This document shows, one piece after another, positions 12,519-24,809 of a DNA stretch of 64,000 nt. Source of the DNA: Bisporella sp. PMI_857 (lineage: Eukaryota > Ascomycota > Leotiomycetes > Helotiales > Helotiaceae). The DNA is taken from NCBI GenBank assembly GCA_021307315.1, contig JAJSPD010000040.1, positions 310,001-374,000 on the forward strand. Reading direction: 5' to 3'. A model generated the notes under the pieces. It did not search any database. It was given only the letters and a program-made list of their open reading frames with translations, and was not told where the DNA came from. Within the stretch, counting starts at the first letter, position 1; every line of letters starts with the position of its first letter. Position numbers and translations under genes: made by a program.

Positions 12519-13842
12519 ATGCATCATATCAAGCGCTCTCCGCTCCTGTCATGGAATGAATTACGTGAGTGTTACCATGGGCTTTACTCTTATGAAACTT
12601 TGAGCAACTGACCATGGTTGGAATCAGCAAGCTGGCAGCAGTGAGTATTTTTCCCTTTCATGAATGTATAATTTCTTATCGGACAGATTTAACTATAGCA
12701 GAGATAATAAGTTTATACTGTCTAGCTATCGGTGCGTGATCCAGCACAGTATTAGTCGAAGTATGCTATAATTAACAAGACTCCCAGCCCTGCCTCTGGG
12801 TCTTTCCGTAAGTCTCTAGAGAGCTTGCAACATGTTCATAATGAAACTGGTATGTGCCTCTTTCATTCTTGGCTTTGTAGCTGACTTTAGGAATGCGGCG
12901 TAGTGAATATCTATTCCCATCTCTTTGGAACAGTCCTATTCCTCATTCTCCCGGCTTATGTGTACTACACTGTGTATCCACGCTATGCCAGTGCCCACCT
13001 AGGGGATATTATCGTCTTCTCGACCTTCTTCTTCGGCGTGGCAACCTGCTTCTTCCTCTCAGCCAGGTATCTCATCTCCAGGCCGCGACCCCGATATCTG
13101 GAGCTCACATGATTTAACGCAGCTTTCATGTCATCGCGAACCATAGTAGAAGAGTTGCAGCACTAGGAAATCAGCTCGATTATATAGGCATCGTGGTCTT
13201 GATGTGGGGATCCACAATACCTTCCGTCTACTATGGCTTCTATTGTGATCCGAAGCTTCAGAAACTTTATTGGTTAGTGGTTAGTTATGGTTTTTGCTGC
13301 TCTACTCATACCTTTTTTTCAACATTCGCAGATGAGCACTGAAGCTCACATTACACCACTGCATAGGCCACTGCTCTGGCCGTAACTTGCATCATCATCA
13401 TTCTCAAATCGAGGTTCCGCCATCCAAAACTACGACCATATCGGGCTGCTATGTATACTGGGCTAGGCCTTTCTGCAATTGCTTTCATCATACATGGGCT
13501 TGCAATTCATGGCTGGGAAATCCAAAAGCATAGAATGAGTTTGAGATGGATGGGACTGATGGGCGCTTTAAATCTCACGGGTGCTGGTGCATATGCGGCG
13601 CGGGTTGGTTTCCCATATATATTTTTGGAATGATTTATACTGATAGGTATCAGATTCCTGAGCGATGGTATCCTTTGAGGCACGACATATTCGGTAGCAG
13701 TCATCAGATACTCCATTTTATGGTAATTTTCGCTGGATTAACCCACATGTTTGGCTTGCTAAGCGCATTTGATTTTCTGCACATGCAGACTGCTCCATGC
13801 GTTCAGGCGGGGAAAGTTGAATGGCTGGAGGTGATATACTAA
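12519..13842 (+). CDS. PAQR / Hemolysin-III family membrane protein (Izh-like)
   Basis: Eight exons (12519-12564, 12628-12640, 12702-12731, 12788-12849, 12904-13066, 13123-13279, 13367-13603, 13654-13842) give 298 residues. The splicing restores family signatures step by step: LLSWNELPSWQQDNKFIL, SYRPASGSF, HNETVNIYSH, SASFHVIANHS, LDYIGIVVLMWGS, and the C-terminal IPERWYPLRHDIFGSSHQILHFMV. The His in SASFH and the two in SSHQILH are the expected zinc-site ligands of the PAQR fold, and seven membrane spans are expected. Yeast Izh relatives link zinc and sterol homeostasis; other members act as adiponectin or progestin receptors. Exon 2 is only 13 nt. The end at 13842 matches the usual ending shortly after the last helix. 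Confidence 0.9.
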
Positions 13843-14844
13843 GACAATAGCTTGTGATGCATGGCAGAATGGTTTCAGGCACTATGCATCGTTGCTTCTT
13901 CCCAGTCCTTCGGACTGGTAGGTCATCTGAGAGTAGATATGAAGATACCGTAGATACAGGAGACCTAATTATGGGCTCCATCTCAGTATCAGTAAATTGC
14001 AGTTAAGAATTTTATGAGGAAATAGAGCAAATAGGCAGAAGCTCTAATAATATTTTGGCATTGCGCTTCTAGTGATATGTCACGAAAAAGGTCTAATTGT
14101 ATCTACAAAAGTTATCATCCTTTTGTATTTATGAACTCGAAAGCAGTCTCCTTTGTTCAAAATGATAAAGGGCGTATTGAAGGAGAGTGTGGATGACTTA
14201 AGACTGGAGGTATGGTTTCAGCTGGTCCACAACTTTCAGTCCATAACTCATCCACTATTGCATATAGGTCTCATCAGCCAATGCTATAATTTCGCACCCT
14301 TTATGTTGCGTATGGGTATCTACAATAAAGTGCAAAGCTATTAATACAGTTGGTACATAGTAATAAAGAGAGTGGAAACCAAAGTGCTGCAATCTCTTCT
14401 TTCTAGACGGACCCACTTCGTCCCTTGATCCAGGCATAAGCGCAGTCTTGCAACTAATCACCCAGAAAGATTTCAACGGTCATCTGTAGCAGCAATTGTG
14501 TATATAGTAAGCGCTTCTTCAACAAGTAATGAAAGAGATGCGAACAGTATAATCTGGCTTGACATAGCCAAGATTGTCAAATAGAAGGTCGTGGGTGCTA
14601 GCGGAAAGGCCAACTTTTCGCTCGTCTCCGCCTGTCTTTTTCTTTAGGTCTTTGTGTCTGGTCTGGGAGTTTGGCTGCAGAGGCTATATATACATACCCA
14701 ACAGTTCAAAACTATTTCGTTACCAATTCCGATAGTGAAGGAAGAGCTGGTTATGACTGGTCTGGCCTATTGACAGAGGAGCTTGTAACTCGATGCGCCC
14801 AATCGGCCAACTGAAGATCTTCTTCGAGGGACTGGCGGCCTAGC
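13843..14844. other. Intergenic region, no supported gene
   Basis: AT-rich flank of the PAQR gene. Short frames at 14153-14344 and 14255-14476 are uninformative. Nothing else recognised. Confidence 0.5.
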
Positions 14845-15226
14845 AATGGACATGGTGTTATGGTTTACCAGCATGATTTATGGAGGCCCGCATACCGCTG
14901 CATGGCACGATTATTTTCCATCCGTAGTAGAAGCTTGACTGTGGCGCTCTTCAGCCATTTATATCACATTTTCAGCACTATTGTCGCTTGTCATTAATCT
15001 ACTTGCTCGCCTATCGATATCCCTTGATGGTTATTGGGAAAGGGTGCTCGCTCAGAAAGCATACTGGGCTAGCTACCTCATTCTGGGATCTCTATGCTCC
15101 ATCTGTGGAATAACATACGCGTTTGCAAGAATATATTTGGTTGCCAAGGCATTTATGAGTATTAGGAAACTTCCCACTGAAGCATATCAGATGCCAGACT
15201 GGAAGCAAGCTATCCCTCATCTATAA
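14845..15226 (+). pseudogene. Relic of a fungal multi-pass membrane protein
   Basis: The translation of the plus strand gives a recognisable C-terminal part of a common Pezizomycotina membrane protein: GGPHTAAWHDYFPSVVEA, a stop (TGA at 14936-14938), then LWRSSAIYITFSALLSLVIN, a second membrane helix, and the typical ending of the form LRKLP.EAY..P.W...IPHL. The in-frame TGA falls where relatives read on, and nothing in frame is recognisable upstream of about 14845, so the copy is truncated and inactivated. Family assignment is from memory of similar endings in leotiomycete proteins and is not tied to a named domain. Confidence 0.55.
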
Positions 15227-16982
15227 TCAGAATACATAACAGCTCTCGAGTATGTGCAGGCAAAAAGGATCTAGCGGATTAGCACTAAAAATGTGGGAGG
15301 CGGATCACTACTTTACAGTATTTTTTTGTAGGCAAAGAGCATATTCATGTTACCAGCACCAAAGAGTACAACTTACCAGGCCTTACCAAGGACGATATAT
15401 TATTGTTAGTCTGGCATGCTATACCACATGCATTGAGTGCTAACATTACGACTTGGCACTATTCTACATGTCTTCCCTCCGCGTCTGCGAGGCTCTCCTA
15501 TCGCCTTTTATTATTGTTTTGTGGTGGCTAAAGTTTAAAACTCTTCCTCGGTGCCTGAATCATCTCCATAAACCAGTATATGTCCAAGAAATTTAGAACA
15601 CTGTTGCCTCCCAGGTAAGCCAATTTCACAGGACCAATTCCGAGGACTGATCCAAATGCGCCTTTTTCATATACAAAGATAGATTAATCGCTAGCAACTT
15701 CGAAACTAAGAGTATCGTTCAGCACAGTGCAAATATATGTGTAGGTGCGGACGGGTTGATAGTTTCCCAGAGAACTCGGCCCATGCAGTAAGATACAAGG
15801 GAGGCGAAATTATTGTGGACAGAGGAGCCAGTCATATTGAATTTATCGAAAAACTGGTGGATATTCGGGAATGGCTTTATACTTCACAGAGAATAAATGG
15901 AAGGTAATGATAATTTGCGAATGGGCGCTGCAATAAGAATTAGTTGACTACTCTCAATAGATCTCCTCACGTTATTGATATGACATAGAATACGATCTTA
16001 CAGAACCGGGGCTAGCTGGTGATAAGCAACGCGCTTACGGCGTGGAATAAGGATCCATATCCAATTATATTAGAGTGGACTACGGTGATGATAAGCTCCC
16101 AGAAGAATAGCCAGCAGCAAACCCCTGGACAACCCCTTCTGCTCCTGTATATCCCAATATCCTCCCGGCCTAGTCCATTTTCCTCCTCTCTGTGTCATTC
16201 AAAACGATGAACAGGATGAAACCCTTATGAATGATGATTGCACAAATGATGTGAAATGCACATTCCAATTTATCTTTGTTCGCGCTAACAGGGTAGGGTA
16301 AACGGAAAGAAAGAGCCAGGACACAACGGGTGAGACAGTCGCGAAGATGAAGTGATAGCAAAGCCTGGCGAAGGTAATTTCATGAATGTGAACTGGAAGT
16401 ATTGACAAGCCTACAGAATCTTCTATCGGTTGCACGGCTTATGAAAAAACTGCTGGAGCGGCGCACAATTGCTCAAGCATCCTTATTTTGATAGATTTGT
16501 ATCTGGCAAAGTCACTGGAATCTCTTGCGACATTAAGAAGCCTGACAACGTTTTCGCGTTTATATAAGCATCCTAATAAGGCTTGGCGATTCATTTTCAG
16601 CATTTTCATTGGTCGTTGTTAGGTGTGGGTTATCTGTCCCTGCTTCAGTCAAGGATGATGTTAAAAGGCGTTATTGAAGGCGGGGTGACGGACTTTATAT
16701 TCTTTGCCAACCCAAATAATTGGAACGCGTAACTATGGTGGGCCATGTTCGGCGCCGATGTGCCTCCCAGAGCGAATGAACATAATTGGTTATGGGCCAT
16801 ATTTATCCAAAGAATAAGCTCATCCACAACACAAGATGGAGGATGTGCTGCCAAGGAGTATGGCATCACATGATTTTTAGCGATTGTGGAGAGAATCTTC
16901 ACTTGACAACAGTCATCGTTTTCAATTCACGTAGCGCGGATGGCGACGGTAACTGTGTCCACATATCATATGAAGGTTGCCA
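15227..16982. other. Intergenic region, no supported gene
   Basis: About 1.7 kb without a supported gene. A minus-strand frame at 16199-16435 is hydrophobic but short and unsupported. The 3' part should hold the promoter of the HET gene. Confidence 0.45.
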
Positions 16983-18878
16983 ATGTCATTATCGAATATT
17001 TTGTATACAAGCCTCGCACATGATGACGATATCAGGCTCCTGCAGCTTCATTCGAAGGAGAAATTCCCATCCATACAATGCTCTCTCATTTGTTCCAATC
17101 TACGAGACAAGCCAAACTACGAGGCTTTGTCGTATATGTGGGGCTCGCAAGATGATCTGAAAACTATCACAATCGATGGTAGAGACTGTGTAGTCCGGAA
17201 AAACTTGTGGGAGGCGCTCGTGCATCTGCAAGAACCCACTACATCAAGGATATTGTGGGTTGATGCGCTATGTATCAACCAGAATGACAATCAAGAGCGC
17301 AACCATCAAGTTTCCCAGATGGGGGTGATATATCGCCAAGCGACTAGAGTCTTGGTCTGGCTTGGAAAGCCAGATTTATCAAACGTTGCGCGGAAGACAG
17401 GATTCCAGAGACTGGAGCATGAGCTAGCTGAGTTTCATGCGGCTAGACCAAAACGGCAAGACTCTGCGCTAAGAAGCAGTATGGTATATTCTCAGCTTTT
17501 GGATGTGAGGAGTGTCTGTCTGGCAGAGTACTGGACAAGATTGTGGATCATTCAAGAGGTCGTCCTAGCCACTGATATTAAATTGATTTGCGAATGGTCC
17601 GTTACCATTACTTGGGATTTCCTTATTGACTATCTAGAGTTCTTGACCACGGATGAGCGAGGGTTTTCGAAGTGGATCAAGGAACAGGATACACATCCAT
17701 TTACCAATGAGGCCAATAACGCCAAGGATGAACAGGCCTCAATTGCAGATTGTTATATCCAGATTCGTCAGGCTATCTTAGGAAGTGTCCCTGCTCGATT
17801 ATGTCGTGAAAGGCAACTTAGAGAAGAGAGATCTCCAGTATTCAATCCAAACACCTCATTACTGTCACTCATCCAAACTTACGGAAGCGCCAAATGCGTT
17901 GATCGCCGTGACAAAGTCTTTGGTCTGCATAGCTTTGCGCCACTATGTTGCAGGCAAGCTGTTCCAGTTGCATATGCACAATCGGCATATAATTTGTGTG
18001 GTCGATTGTTGCATCATCAAATGCTCGAGCATGGTGGTATGGGGGATCCATCAGCAGTAATTTCCAAGGTTCAGCAGCTTCATCATGTCCTCGGAGGCGT
18101 TTTGAGGCCTAAAACGACGTCTTCGTGTAAACCTTCCGCTATTCCGGCCTGGGAAGTTGAAGAAGATCCGCTAAATTTAGAAATTCCCGGGATGATCCAA
18201 ATCGCAGGTAACATCAGAGGCTCAGTGACATATCTTAGTCCTTCTCTAAACAGCAAAGGTCTTGAGAATCAGGGATTCTCATACAATGGGAGGGCTGTGC
18301 ATAGGAGAATACATCGAGAGCTGATAGCTCTTAATGCTCGAATTGCTGCGCCTAATGCGCCTTTGGTACAATGTCTGGACGTAGTTCAGACATTCTTATA
18401 CGAAGGAGTGCAAGCAGGGCCCCGAAACGACGCTGCATCTGAGTCATATATCAAAGGCTCATGGAACCTCACCCAGGTGATCCACACTGCTTCCAGGCTA
18501 GTCATTAGCCATCCTTCCTCCACTGATTGTGTTCTTTTCGTAGAAGAAAAGGCGATGATTGGACTTGCTCCTACCAATACAAGACTTGGTGATGTTGTCT
18601 GCCAGTTTGAAGACTCAGATGTCGTTGCCATTTTAAGGCCAGTCGGAAGGAATTATCAGGTTGTTGGGCGTGCTACACCATTATTAAGTTCTGGAAGTAG
18701 ACAGGAGCCATTCGAAAGACACACTCCTCCAAGAGCGGGATACACTAGAGGCACATTTGATGTACAAGACCGCCTAGTTAATCTTTCTGTAGATATTTCG
18801 ACTTTGCAACTCCTAGCTAGGACTTCAGGCTATGACAAAGACTTCATTGATCAAGTACTTGAAGAGCCTGGTCCTTAA
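16983..18878 (+). CDS. HET-domain (heterokaryon incompatibility) protein
   Basis: An intronless frame of 631 residues from the first ATG (16983) to 18878. The three HET blocks are clear: YEALSYMWG (residues 46-54), ILWVDALCINQND followed by HQVSQMGVIYRQATRVLVWLG (about 90-128), and the WTRLWIIQEVVLA block with the downstream CVDRRDKVFGL motif. The C-terminal half has no known domain but shows the conserved 'CQFEDSDVVAILRPVG..Y.VVGRA' ending common in fungal HET proteins. HET domains resemble TIR domains and trigger programmed cell death on non-self recognition when partnered. The frame appears intact. The convergent neighbour is an ankyrin protein with a STAND-type N-terminus, ending 279 bp away. 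Confidence 0.92.
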   Translation: MSLSNILYTSLAHDDDIRLLQLHSKEKFPSIQCSLICSNLRDKPNYEALSYMWGSQDDLKTITIDGRDCVVRKNLWEALVHLQEPTTSRILWVDALCINQNDNQERNHQVSQMGVIYRQATRVLVWLGKPDLSNVARKTGFQRLEHELAEFHAARPKRQDSALRSSMVYSQLLDVRSVCLAEYWTRLWIIQEVVLATDIKLICEWSVTITWDFLIDYLEFLTTDERGFSKWIKEQDTHPFTNEANNAKDEQASIADCYIQIRQAILGSVPARLCRERQLREERSPVFNPNTSLLSLIQTYGSAKCVDRRDKVFGLHSFAPLCCRQAVPVAYAQSAYNLCGRLLHHQMLEHGGMGDPSAVISKVQQLHHVLGGVLRPKTTSSCKPSAIPAWEVEEDPLNLEIPGMIQIAGNIRGSVTYLSPSLNSKGLENQGFSYNGRAVHRRIHRELIALNARIAAPNAPLVQCLDVVQTFLYEGVQAGPRNDAASESYIKGSWNLTQVIHTASRLVISHPSSTDCVLFVEEKAMIGLAPTNTRLGDVVCQFEDSDVVAILRPVGRNYQVVGRATPLLSSGSRQEPFERHTPPRAGYTRGTFDVQDRLVNLSVDISTLQLLARTSGYDKDFIDQVLEEPGP

Positions 18879-19157
18879 GCATCGTTGATCTCTAAAAGCT
18901 TTACATAAGAGCGGAAAATTGCACGAACAGACGATGGTGTTGCCCTATGGAGCATCTATCGTCACATTATTTTGTATCACATTAGCATTTATCGAGGGCT
19001 TTGTTCGCATAGCTTTTCATACTCCCTCGCAAGAGCTCATCTGGCACTAGACTGCGAGGCGACCGCATGCTAAGTTATGACGCTCTTGAGATGACTTGCT
19101 TTATAACGCTTAGGAATCATCATCACTTGTAGAATAGTAACTATCTTTGCTTGTATA

Positions 19158-21327
19158 TCAGTAGTCACTTTCCGATGAGTCCTCTTCTGAACTCTCCTCA
19201 ACCCAAGCGCCAGGCATATTCCGAGGTGGATTCTCAATCATAGACCAGAAATCACCCGCAAATTTATCTGACGGTTCTGACATCCAAAAGTACCAGTCAC
19301 TTGGAAGTGAACCGTATTCAAATTTGATAAGACGACAGCTAAGCTCTTTACCATGGCGTCTGTGGTGGAATCTGGGGAAGCTTCTACTGGTTCGATGAGA
19401 CTGCAACAACTCGGCCTCATTCCGGCCATATTCCGGTAGGTTAATTCCCGCCTCATAAAGAACTTGCAGCCACATTCTCATTTCATCATGAGGAGACGTG
19501 AAACCATAGAGCGGATAACGGTTAATTTTTCCCCATACACAGAAGAGGAGGGTGTGTCCATCCTCGTTCGGATAACTGAAAAGTTCTCCGCCACCTCTTA
19601 TTAAATCTTTAAGAAGTTTAGCCCACTCATTTTCTTCTATCTTCAGAGAGACGTTAGGGTATTTTGTTCGCAGTATTCTTACACGGTGACGTTGGCCAGA
19701 AAGGCTATTCGCAAGCTGGTAAACAACTCCACCCACAAGCTTGAAGCCCTCGTAGGAATTATTTAACGCTGGCGAACCTATCCATCCATCTCCAAGAGTC
19801 TCCCTGACTATTTTTGGCCCATCTTCGAAAGGACTACTTTGATTAGCGATATATGCTGCAATACGTACTCGGTTCTCTAGAAGGGAACTGCTCAATTCAA
19901 CTTGATGATGCCTTAGGAGCGAGAAGAGAACTTCTGTAGGTCCTCTAAAAAGGTGCAGTGGCGTTACACCTTCCCAAGCTTGCGCGAAAACATCTCCATC
20001 GTTCTCTAATACGAACAGTCGGAAAATTTCCAAAATCGGCTCTCCATATAGGAACGCCATGCATTCAGCGTTGACCGCGAGGTAGTGTAAGGGGGTGCTT
20101 ATTCTGTTAGCGTTATGCGTTCTCTAGTGCTATGGATACATGACGCGACTAACACATTGTCTTTAAAAGTTCCCATATTGATGTCAATGCCTTCATTGAT
20201 GAGAAGCCTGAACATAGCCGGATTCCATGTGTGAACCGCGTACTGTTATTTATTAATGTAGGCGATAGGATTGACGATCATGAGTTATAAAAAAGGTCTT
20301 ACATTAAGAAGAGTACGGCCATATTCGTCCCGGTCATATGGAGATGCTTCATTTCTTGAAAGTAATGCTTGCACATCTCCGACATTTCCTTGTCGAATGT
20401 AATCAAAAATAAGTGCATCGTGAGGGATGATATTGTAAACTCGTAGATTTGTTGTCCAATTGCCCTGTGCTGTAATACTAGAGAACTCCCACATCTGGTT
20501 AGCTAGCCACCCTGGGAGATGGTATCGAAAGTTGAAATGCCGTTCAGCAACATTATTCCGCCTCCGTTGATTGTGGCCTTGAGCACCAGTGTTTGATATT
20601 ATATAGTAGTTAGTAGCAGTTACTTCTCCACAGAGGTATTTTACCCAGCTTGTCGACCCGTGAGTTTGCTGCGCTGTAGAGTCAATTCTAGCTTGCTTCT
20701 TGTTTGCTGGAGACAGGCTCCTACAAGTATTTGTCTGATCTGTTACGAATACTTCCTTTGCATTCGAGCCATACGTCGGTCCTACCATAAGGAGAGAGTA
20801 TATATGTTGCTGATATGCTCTGTGGAAGATTAGCCCAGGTGGTCTCATATTTTCTCATAAGAAACTGAAGAGACTTCTCACCTCGACAAACATTGTTCCG
20901 ACAAAGATAGAAGTCGCACGGCGCTTTTGAGTCTCGCCTTATACCGTTTAAACTGGTCTTTTTTCAATACAACCTTCGCTAAGATAACTTTTCTTTTGAA
21001 CCCCGAAGACTTTTCTAAGTCTGATGCGATTTCCTCTACCAGGGATAATAGCTTTTGGCTTCCAGCTTGGCAGTATATCAGACTGTCGTCTCTGAGTTTC
21101 TTCTGTTCCTGGCCCAGGTACGGAAGATTATTGAGCTGAGAATTGTCCTTTAGGCCAAGGAGTATTCCACTAAGGATTTCAGCCTCCTCAATAAGGTCGG
21201 ATATATCCTCTGGTGCTTCCTTGATGCTGTTCCATAGTTCTTTCAGTTTGAGAACACTCTTCACAACCTGGCCTGCGAGAGTTGCGATGCCGATGCCGCT
21301 TGCGATTATCCCTACTACTTCGGCCAT
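19158..21327 (-). CDS. Fungal STAND N-terminal/HeLo-like domain plus ankyrin protein
   Basis: Four exons (21327-20882, 20819-20303, 20242-20154, 20097-19158) give 663 residues with all joins in frame. Residues 1-150 form an all-helical domain starting MAEVVGIIASGIGIATLAGQV, with KEAPEDISDLIEEAEIL, the pattern of the fungal N-terminal (SesA/HeLo-like) domains found at the head of STAND receptors. The middle has MWEFSSITAQGNW and NLRVYNIIPHDALIFDYI, a conserved block in this protein class. Ankyrin-like repeats follow (GDVQALLSR..SPYDRDEYGRTLL, then TPLHYLAVN and TPLHLFRG). No NTPase motif is present, so this is an N-domain/ankyrin protein rather than a full NLR. The C-terminus is very acidic. 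The start was placed at MAEVV; an upstream extension to 21444 is open but probably leader. Confidence 0.8.
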
Positions 21328-22352
21328 GGTCATAAAGCTATTGACCACCTTTTTCAGGGCCAGGATAGATGTGATGGCTACAGAGAAGAGCGGTGGGTGG
21401 TCAGTTATGATCATTTTTCGCAACAGCCTTGCGGAGAGCCGCATGTGGTGGCTATACCAGACATGGATATGTGGCTGCCCTCATTGGCTGGGCGGTTATA
21501 CATAAGCTGCAGGCCCAGACTATGTTCGAAAACCGCGAGCACACCGCACAAGTTTCAACAAGTAGTTGATCTCGTCTTCACTTACGAAGTTGTTGATGTA
21601 CACTATGAGAGCGTCAAGAATTGTTTCGGGGCACACGCTTCGTTACTAAGCTTGGAGCTGAATTGGAGGAATCGAGGGATCACGATTTAGGTAGGTATAA
21701 GAACTACTGCGAGAACAGAATAGAATCTTTTCTGTATCAGTGATTCATATTAGTATGAATTATTGCAATGGGTAGGCACGTAAAAGGTAAATATACTAAC
21801 CACCATGATCTATGCGGACGAGTAAATCAGATTAAACTCTTTGAGAAGTTGGTAGGAAATAACAATTTTCGGACCAGAAGATACCAGACAAGATTCAAGC
21901 GACCTTGATGATGAATGCAAAGTATTCATATAGGTACCATGTTTTCTTGTCTTGGGGTACGCTACCAGCTACCTTTAGCGAGATTGGAACAGACAGGGTA
22001 ACAGTCAATCATTACAGTAGTAATACTGTCCATATATCTACCCCTGCCTTTGCCCCTAACTATGCCCCTACGTTTTAGACCCTGTCTGCGCAGAATATCC
22101 TTGCGGCACAAGTAGCGGACCGTTAAATTATGGGTCATGATTTATTTAAGTATTCGAGATTTACAGGTATTTAAGTTGGCTATTCATTATCGGGTTTCCA
22201 CGTTTGGCACCTCTAGCTGATGCCAACCCCCGACGTCTGCGACTGTCACCAGCTCCACAAGTGGACAACCAATTTTGCCTTCAATATTATTGTATTCCAC
22301 GATTCTATTATTCAGGTAGATCAGGTAGATCAGGTGGATCTTTGTTGATACT
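21328..22352. other. Intergenic region, no supported gene
   Basis: About 1 kb between divergent genes. A 9-bp tandem (CAGGTAGAT-type, three units) lies at about 22313-22339 in the leader of the peptidase gene. The string TTTTAGACCCTG at about 22074 also occurs twice in the 42.7-42.9 kb repeats. Confidence 0.45.
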
Positions 22353-24809
22353 ATGCCTCGCAGCCCCGTGTTCTCAGTGCTTGATTTACCTAAACCGCCG
22401 CAATTCAACGTCACTCCACAGATATTGATCGATCAAGCAAATTCAGTAGTCCTGGAACTGAGCAAAGTTGAAGATCACCTAATCGTTCAGTCATGCTCAT
22501 ATCCAGACAAGATTCCAACCTTTGCGGATCTCCTACAACCACTCGCCTACGCCGAGAGCCGTGCGAGAAGAGAGATACAACGCATCGCAGCGTTTGTTCA
22601 CTTGTCCCCAGATCTTGCCGTACGTAAAGCAGCAACAGAAGCGATAGCAAATATAGAACAGGCCGAGCTGGAATCTCTTATGCGAGAGGACATTTTTCAA
22701 CTGGTTCAGAAGGTGTTGGAAAATACAGATGGGCTAGACTCCGAGGATCAAATGTGGCTAGAGAAACGCAGAGATGGGATTCAAAAAGGTCTCCAAATCC
22801 TCCCGGGCGAGTCACGTCAAAGGTTTAAGCACATTAGCCAAAGACTTTTGCAGCTCCGCTCCTCATTTATGCAGAATCTTACAGAGAATCAAGAAAGTTT
22901 ATTAATCCTCAGTTCAGAAGTCCACGGGGTACCTGGCTGGTATATTCGAGGATTAGAGAGCAAAGCTAAGGGTCATCTTTTGCTACCACTCAAAAAGCCC
23001 GATATAACAATGATTTTGAACACATGCCAGGTTCCTGCGACCAGGCGAAAAGTATTTGAAGCTTTTGAAAACCAACATGCAACAAATAATACTATATTTA
23101 AGGAGACGATTTTGTTACGAGATGAGTCCGCACGCTTGTTAGGGTATCCTAACTACGCTGCACTACGATTAGAGTCTCTGTAAGCAACTTACTCTCTTTC
23201 GAGAGATACCATGTGTTATTTCCTCCCTATGCTAGATGGCCATTAATTTTCTAAATTTATATAGGATGGCCAAATCTCCTGAAAATGTTCAGAAGTTCCT
23301 CAAAGAATTAGCTACGCGATTAATGCCTAAAGCAAAGCAAGAACTAGAAGTTCTACTCACAATGAAACGAAACGACACCAATGCCGAGGTCGATGGATCT
23401 GAACCAGACCGCCTATTTCATTGGGACTTTCCATTTTACAACGAACAGCTTTTAAAGCAGAAATACATCGTTGACTCCGAGGAAGGCAAGTGGGTTTTGG
23501 CGGTATGATTTCTTTAAACTAACCTTATACCCTATATAGTCTCAGAGTATTTTCCTACGCAGATCGTTGTTCGAGCAATGCTAGACGTTTTCCAGGTCAT
23601 TTTCGGGCTAACTATCGAAGAGTTTACGGACTCAGAACGAAAATTGCTAGTTAAAGCTGGCGAAGGCTCAGATTGTGTCTGGCACCCAGATGTTAGAGTC
23701 TTCGGTGTATGGAGCGGCCGTCGTTCAATGGGGCTTTTTTTGGGATATCTTTACGTGGATCTATATCCTCGGGAAGGCAAGTATACGCATAACGCTAATT
23801 TTAGCATTCTTCCTGTGAGTTCATAATCAGTCAAGAGATATTTGAAAAGGCTTTAATAGAATGAAGGGATGTGTAAATGAGGACGGTATCGATCAGTTTA
23901 TCGCAACGGCCTTAGTATGCAATATAACGAAGCCCACTCTTGACAGCCCAAGTCTTTTAAAGCACTCAGAAGTAATCACCGTATTTCACGAGCTTGGCCA
24001 TAGTAAGAATTTCCCTTCCCGAGATGAACCAGGAAACTGACTGATCAAGGTATGCATTGTCTGTTGAGTAAAACAAAATACGCTTGCTTTCATGGTACGA
24101 ACACAGCTTCTGATTTCATCGAAGCACCAAGCCAGCTCCTCGAGTTCTGGTGTTGGCAGCCTCGTATTCTCCAGGAAATCAGTTATCACGTATCTTATCT
24201 TTCTCCTTCCCATCTTGGGAACTGGCAATTAAGACATCCAAGTCCAGGAGCTCGGCAACCGCCAAAGCAAATCCCGCTGGAGACTGTGCAACATCTCTGC
24301 AGCGCAAAAGAAGTTAATCAAGCACTACTCACTTTGCATCAGGTCGGACCGAGTGTTTTCGATATGACTATTCACTCACCGCCTACACGAGAGGAAGCTT
24401 TGAAATTACAGATTTCGAGTATTTATAATGGCACAAGACGGGATTTTGGGTTGCTTGAGGGACCTGAAGTGTTGGGAAAGGGCTTGACTTGGGGGCATGG
24501 ATATACGAAAACTCAGCATTTCATGTGGGGACAAGATGCAAATTATTACTCGTATCTATAGTAAGTCTTCTTCATCCAGGATAGGAGTTCCAAAAGAGCC
24601 GTTATTGATCGTTAAACAGTTCAAAAGTTTTTGCCACAGACATATTCCACTATGCGTTCTACAATGACCCCCTGAGTGCCGAAGCCGGAAAACATTACCG
24701 ACATAGTATTCTTGAAAAGGGGGGAAGTCAGGAGGCGATGGAAATACTTACACGGTATCTCGGAAGGCTACCAAATGCAGTAGCATTTGAACAAGAACTG
24801 GGCATATGA
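22353..24809 (+). CDS. M3-family zinc metallopeptidase (oligopeptidase, saccharolysin-like)
   Basis: Six exons (22353-23179, 23265-23502, 23563-23814, 23867-24002, 24050-24560, 24620-24809) give 717 residues. The catalytic site HELGH (residues 480-484) followed by SMH is completed across intron 4, and the third zinc ligand Glu lies 25 residues downstream (E509 in ASDFIEAPS), exactly the M3 spacing. Other family landmarks are HWDFPFYNEQ, LYPREGKYTHNANF, TALVCN and the C-terminal YYSYLYSKVFATDIF. The enzyme would degrade short cytosolic or mitochondrial peptides; no targeting signal is evident. One oddity: intron 2, as the only intron that keeps frame, removes sequence that would encode SEYFP, a stretch usually present in the family. 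The acceptor of intron 3 (GAATGAAG) is also unusual. Confidence 0.88.
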
